Shown piece by piece: positions 4,658 through 6,113 of a stretch of 6,113 bases of DNA (position 1 is its first letter; every line of letters starts with the position of its first letter). A program made the translations under genes and the position numbers. Origin of the DNA: Oscillospiraceae bacterium (GTDB taxonomy: Bacteria > Bacillota_A > Clostridia > Oscillospirales > Oscillospiraceae); assembly GCA_016302015.1 (NCBI GenBank), contig JAEDOJ010000095.1, positions 1 to 6,113 of the forward strand. Reading direction: 5' to 3'. The notes under the pieces were generated by a model, which saw only the letters and a program-made list of their open reading frames with translations, ran no database searches and had not been told where the DNA came from.

Positions 4658-5917
4658 ATGAGTAGAGTTTTAATCATCGGCTGCGGCGGCGTGGCCTCCG
4701 TGGCAATCCAGAAGTGCTGTCAGGTCAGCGAGGTCTTCACCGAAATCTGTATCGCCAGCCGCACCAAGTCCAAGTGCGACGCTCTGGCGGAAAAGTTAGC
4801 CCCCACTACCGCCACCAAAATCACCACCGCACAGGTGGACGCGGACAAGGTGGAGGAGGTCATCGCCCTGATCAAGTCCTACCAGCCGGAGCTGGTCATG
4901 AACATTGCCCTGCCCTATCAGGATCTGACCATTATGGACGCCTGCCTTGCCTGCGGCGTGAACTATATGGACACCGCCAACTACGAGCCGGAGAATATCG
5001 ACGATCCCCAGTGGCGGGCGGTCTATGAAAAGCGGTGCAAGGAAGCGGGCTTCTCCGCGTATTTTGACTATTCCTGGCAGTGGGCCTATGAGGAAAAGTT
5101 CAAGGAGGCCGGACTGACGGCGCTTCTCGGCTCCGGCTTTGACCCCGGCGTGACCCAGGCCTACTGCGCCTACGCCAAGAAGCATATCTTCGACACCATC
5201 GACACCATCGACATTCTGGACTGCAACGGCGGCGACCATGGCTATCCCTTCGCCACCAACTTCAACCCGGAAATCAACCTCCGGGAGGTCTCCGCTCCCG
5301 GCAGCTATTGGGAGGACGGGCATTGGGTGGAAATCCCCGCCATGTCCATTAAGAGAGAGTACAACTTCGATCAGGTGGGACAGAAGGATATGTACCTCCT
5401 GCACCATGAGGAGATCGAGTCTCTGGCGAAGAACATCCCCGAGGCAAAGCGGATTCGCTTCTTCATGACCTTCGGCCAGTCCTACCTGACCCATATGAAC
5501 TGTCTGGAAAATGTTGGAATGCTGTCCACCACGCCCATTGAATATGAAGGCCAGCAGATCGTTCCCATTCAGTTCCTGAAGGCGCTCCTGCCCGATCCCG
5601 CCAGCCTTGGCCCCCGTACCGTGGGCAAGACCAACATCGGCTGCATCTTCACCGGCACCAAGGACGGCAAGCCCAGAACCTACTATATTTATAATGTATG
5701 CGACCATCAGGAGTGCTACCGTGAGGTAGGCTCTCAGGCCATTTCCTATACCACCGGCGTTCCCGCCATGTGCGGCGCCCTGATGATGCTCACAGGCAAG
5801 TGGACGGAGCCGGGGGTGCATACCGTAGAGGAGTTCGATCCCGATCCCTATCTGGACGCTCTGGATCAGTACGGTCTGCCTCGCAGTGAGAGCTTCCAGC
5901 CGGTTCTGGTGGACTGA
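4658..5917 (+). CDS. Carboxy(nor)spermidine dehydrogenase-like, saccharopine dehydrogenase family
   Basis: A 419-residue NAD(P)H-dependent oxidoreductase. Seen: an N-terminal Rossmann loop VLIIGCGGVASVA (4-16); IASRTKSKCDAL (32-43), where R35 and K37 would suit NADPH; a second-strand MNIALPYQDL (81-90); GVNYMDTANYEP (100-111); and LLGSGFDPGVTQAY (156-169). A long C-terminal catalytic domain includes CNGGDHGYPFATNFNPE. These match carboxynorspermidine/carboxyspermidine dehydrogenase (CASDH), which joins L-aspartate semialdehyde to putrescine or diaminopropane and reduces the imine. The next gene encodes the matching decarboxylase, which supports this over saccharopine dehydrogenase of lysine metabolism. 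An acceptor of agmatine (carboxyaminopropylagmatine dehydrogenase) is also possible. AAGGAG (4645-4650) lies 7 nt before the ATG. The stop shares one base with the next start. Confidence 0.88.
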   Translation: MSRVLIIGCGGVASVAIQKCCQVSEVFTEICIASRTKSKCDALAEKLAPTTATKITTAQVDADKVEEVIALIKSYQPELVMNIALPYQDLTIMDACLACGVNYMDTANYEPENIDDPQWRAVYEKRCKEAGFSAYFDYSWQWAYEEKFKEAGLTALLGSGFDPGVTQAYCAYAKKHIFDTIDTIDILDCNGGDHGYPFATNFNPEINLREVSAPGSYWEDGHWVEIPAMSIKREYNFDQVGQKDMYLLHHEEIESLAKNIPEAKRIRFFMTFGQSYLTHMNCLENVGMLSTTPIEYEGQQIVPIQFLKALLPDPASLGPRTVGKTNIGCIFTGTKDGKPRTYYIYNVCDHQECYREVGSQAISYTTGVPAMCGALMMLTGKWTEPGVHTVEEFDPDPYLDALDQYGLPRSESFQPVLVD

Positions 5918-6113
5918 TGACAAAATGTAAAGACAGCCGCCCGCCCTTTGGGGGGCTGGCGGCCTATGAGATCCCGGCACAGTTCAGGGAGCTTCCCACC
6001 CCCTGTTATGTGATCGATCAGGGGATGCTGCGGAAAAACGGCGAATTATTGCTGGGAGTTCAGCAGCGGACGGGGTGTAAGATTCTGCTGGCCCAGAAGG
6101 CCTTTTCCAATTT
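5917..6113 (+). CDS. nspC: Carboxynorspermidine/carboxyspermidine decarboxylase, N-terminus (3' partial)
   Basis: Sixty-five codons are visible before the window ends. The protein has a short variable N-terminus, then ELPTPCYVIDQGMLRKN (25-41) and TGCKILLAQKAFSN (52-65). This matches the opening of fold-type III (alanine-racemase-like) PLP decarboxylases of the carboxynorspermidine type, where the lysine of the LALKxF motif holds PLP; here it is K61 in LAQKAF. It would remove the carboxyl group left by the preceding dehydrogenase, giving spermidine (or norspermidine). The ATG at 5917 overlaps the stop of the upstream gene by one base (TGATG) with no strong ribosome binding site, so translation is probably coupled. 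Substrate residues in the C-terminal part are not visible, so the exact substrate is open. Confidence 0.85.
   Translation, partial: MTKCKDSRPPFGGLAAYEIPAQFRELPTPCYVIDQGMLRKNGELLLGVQQRTGCKILLAQKAFSN

Noticed and set aside
5935..5966. GC-rich inverted repeat GCCGCC/GGCGGC at the start of nspC
   Set aside because: It has no T-run and lies inside the coding sequence; GC-rich codons explain it.
4796..5980. 394-codon open frame on the minus strand
   Set aside because: It is a shadow of the dehydrogenase gene, which has clear Rossmann and family motifs on the + strand.
691..6113. CRISPR arrays, tRNA or rRNA genes, insertion-sequence transposases, phage or defence genes
   Set aside because: None was seen on either strand. 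The repeats at 745-1005 are irregular palindromes, not regularly spaced direct repeats.

Overview
The window reads as chromosomal DNA of a GC-rich gut-type Clostridia (Oscillospiraceae-like) bacterium. This is inferred from B. subtilis-like polyamine enzymes, purine-rich AAGGAGG-type ribosome binding sites, high coding GC and GC-rich interspersed hairpin repeats; no taxonomic marker is present. All credible genes are on the + strand.

Layout. Positions 1-440 hold the 3' end of a fused ABC exporter gene (second half of the nucleotide-binding domain), followed one base later by a small GIY-YIG protein gene (442-690). Positions 691-1080 carry no convincing gene. They hold a cluster of hairpin repeats, including two oppositely oriented copies of one element (793-846 and 897-942), and then a 22-bp palindrome beside a promoter. 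From the promoter (1081-1109) to 1465 runs a roughly 350-nt structured leader. It contains several hairpins, two mutually exclusive helices, a strong intrinsic terminator (1399-1441) and a 38-codon upstream ORF whose stop overlaps the next gene's start. I do not recognise this leader as a known riboswitch class.

Positions 1466-6113 are a tightly packed polyamine operon: speA (arginine decarboxylase type), speE (spermidine synthase family), speB (agmatinase), a carboxyspermidine dehydrogenase-like gene and the start of a carboxyspermidine/carboxynorspermidine decarboxylase gene (nspC type), which runs off the window. The genes are joined by short gaps or overlaps.

How they work together. SpeA would make agmatine from arginine and SpeB would make putrescine from agmatine. 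The last two genes would add an aminopropyl group from aspartate semialdehyde (reductive condensation, then decarboxylation). SpeE would add the same group from decarboxylated AdoMet. Two apparently redundant routes to spermidine therefore sit in one operon, and no speD is visible. Agmatine-first routes (aminopropylagmatine or carboxyaminopropylagmatine, then ureohydrolase) are an alternative. The most interesting parts are the attenuator-like speA leader and this dual-route gene set.
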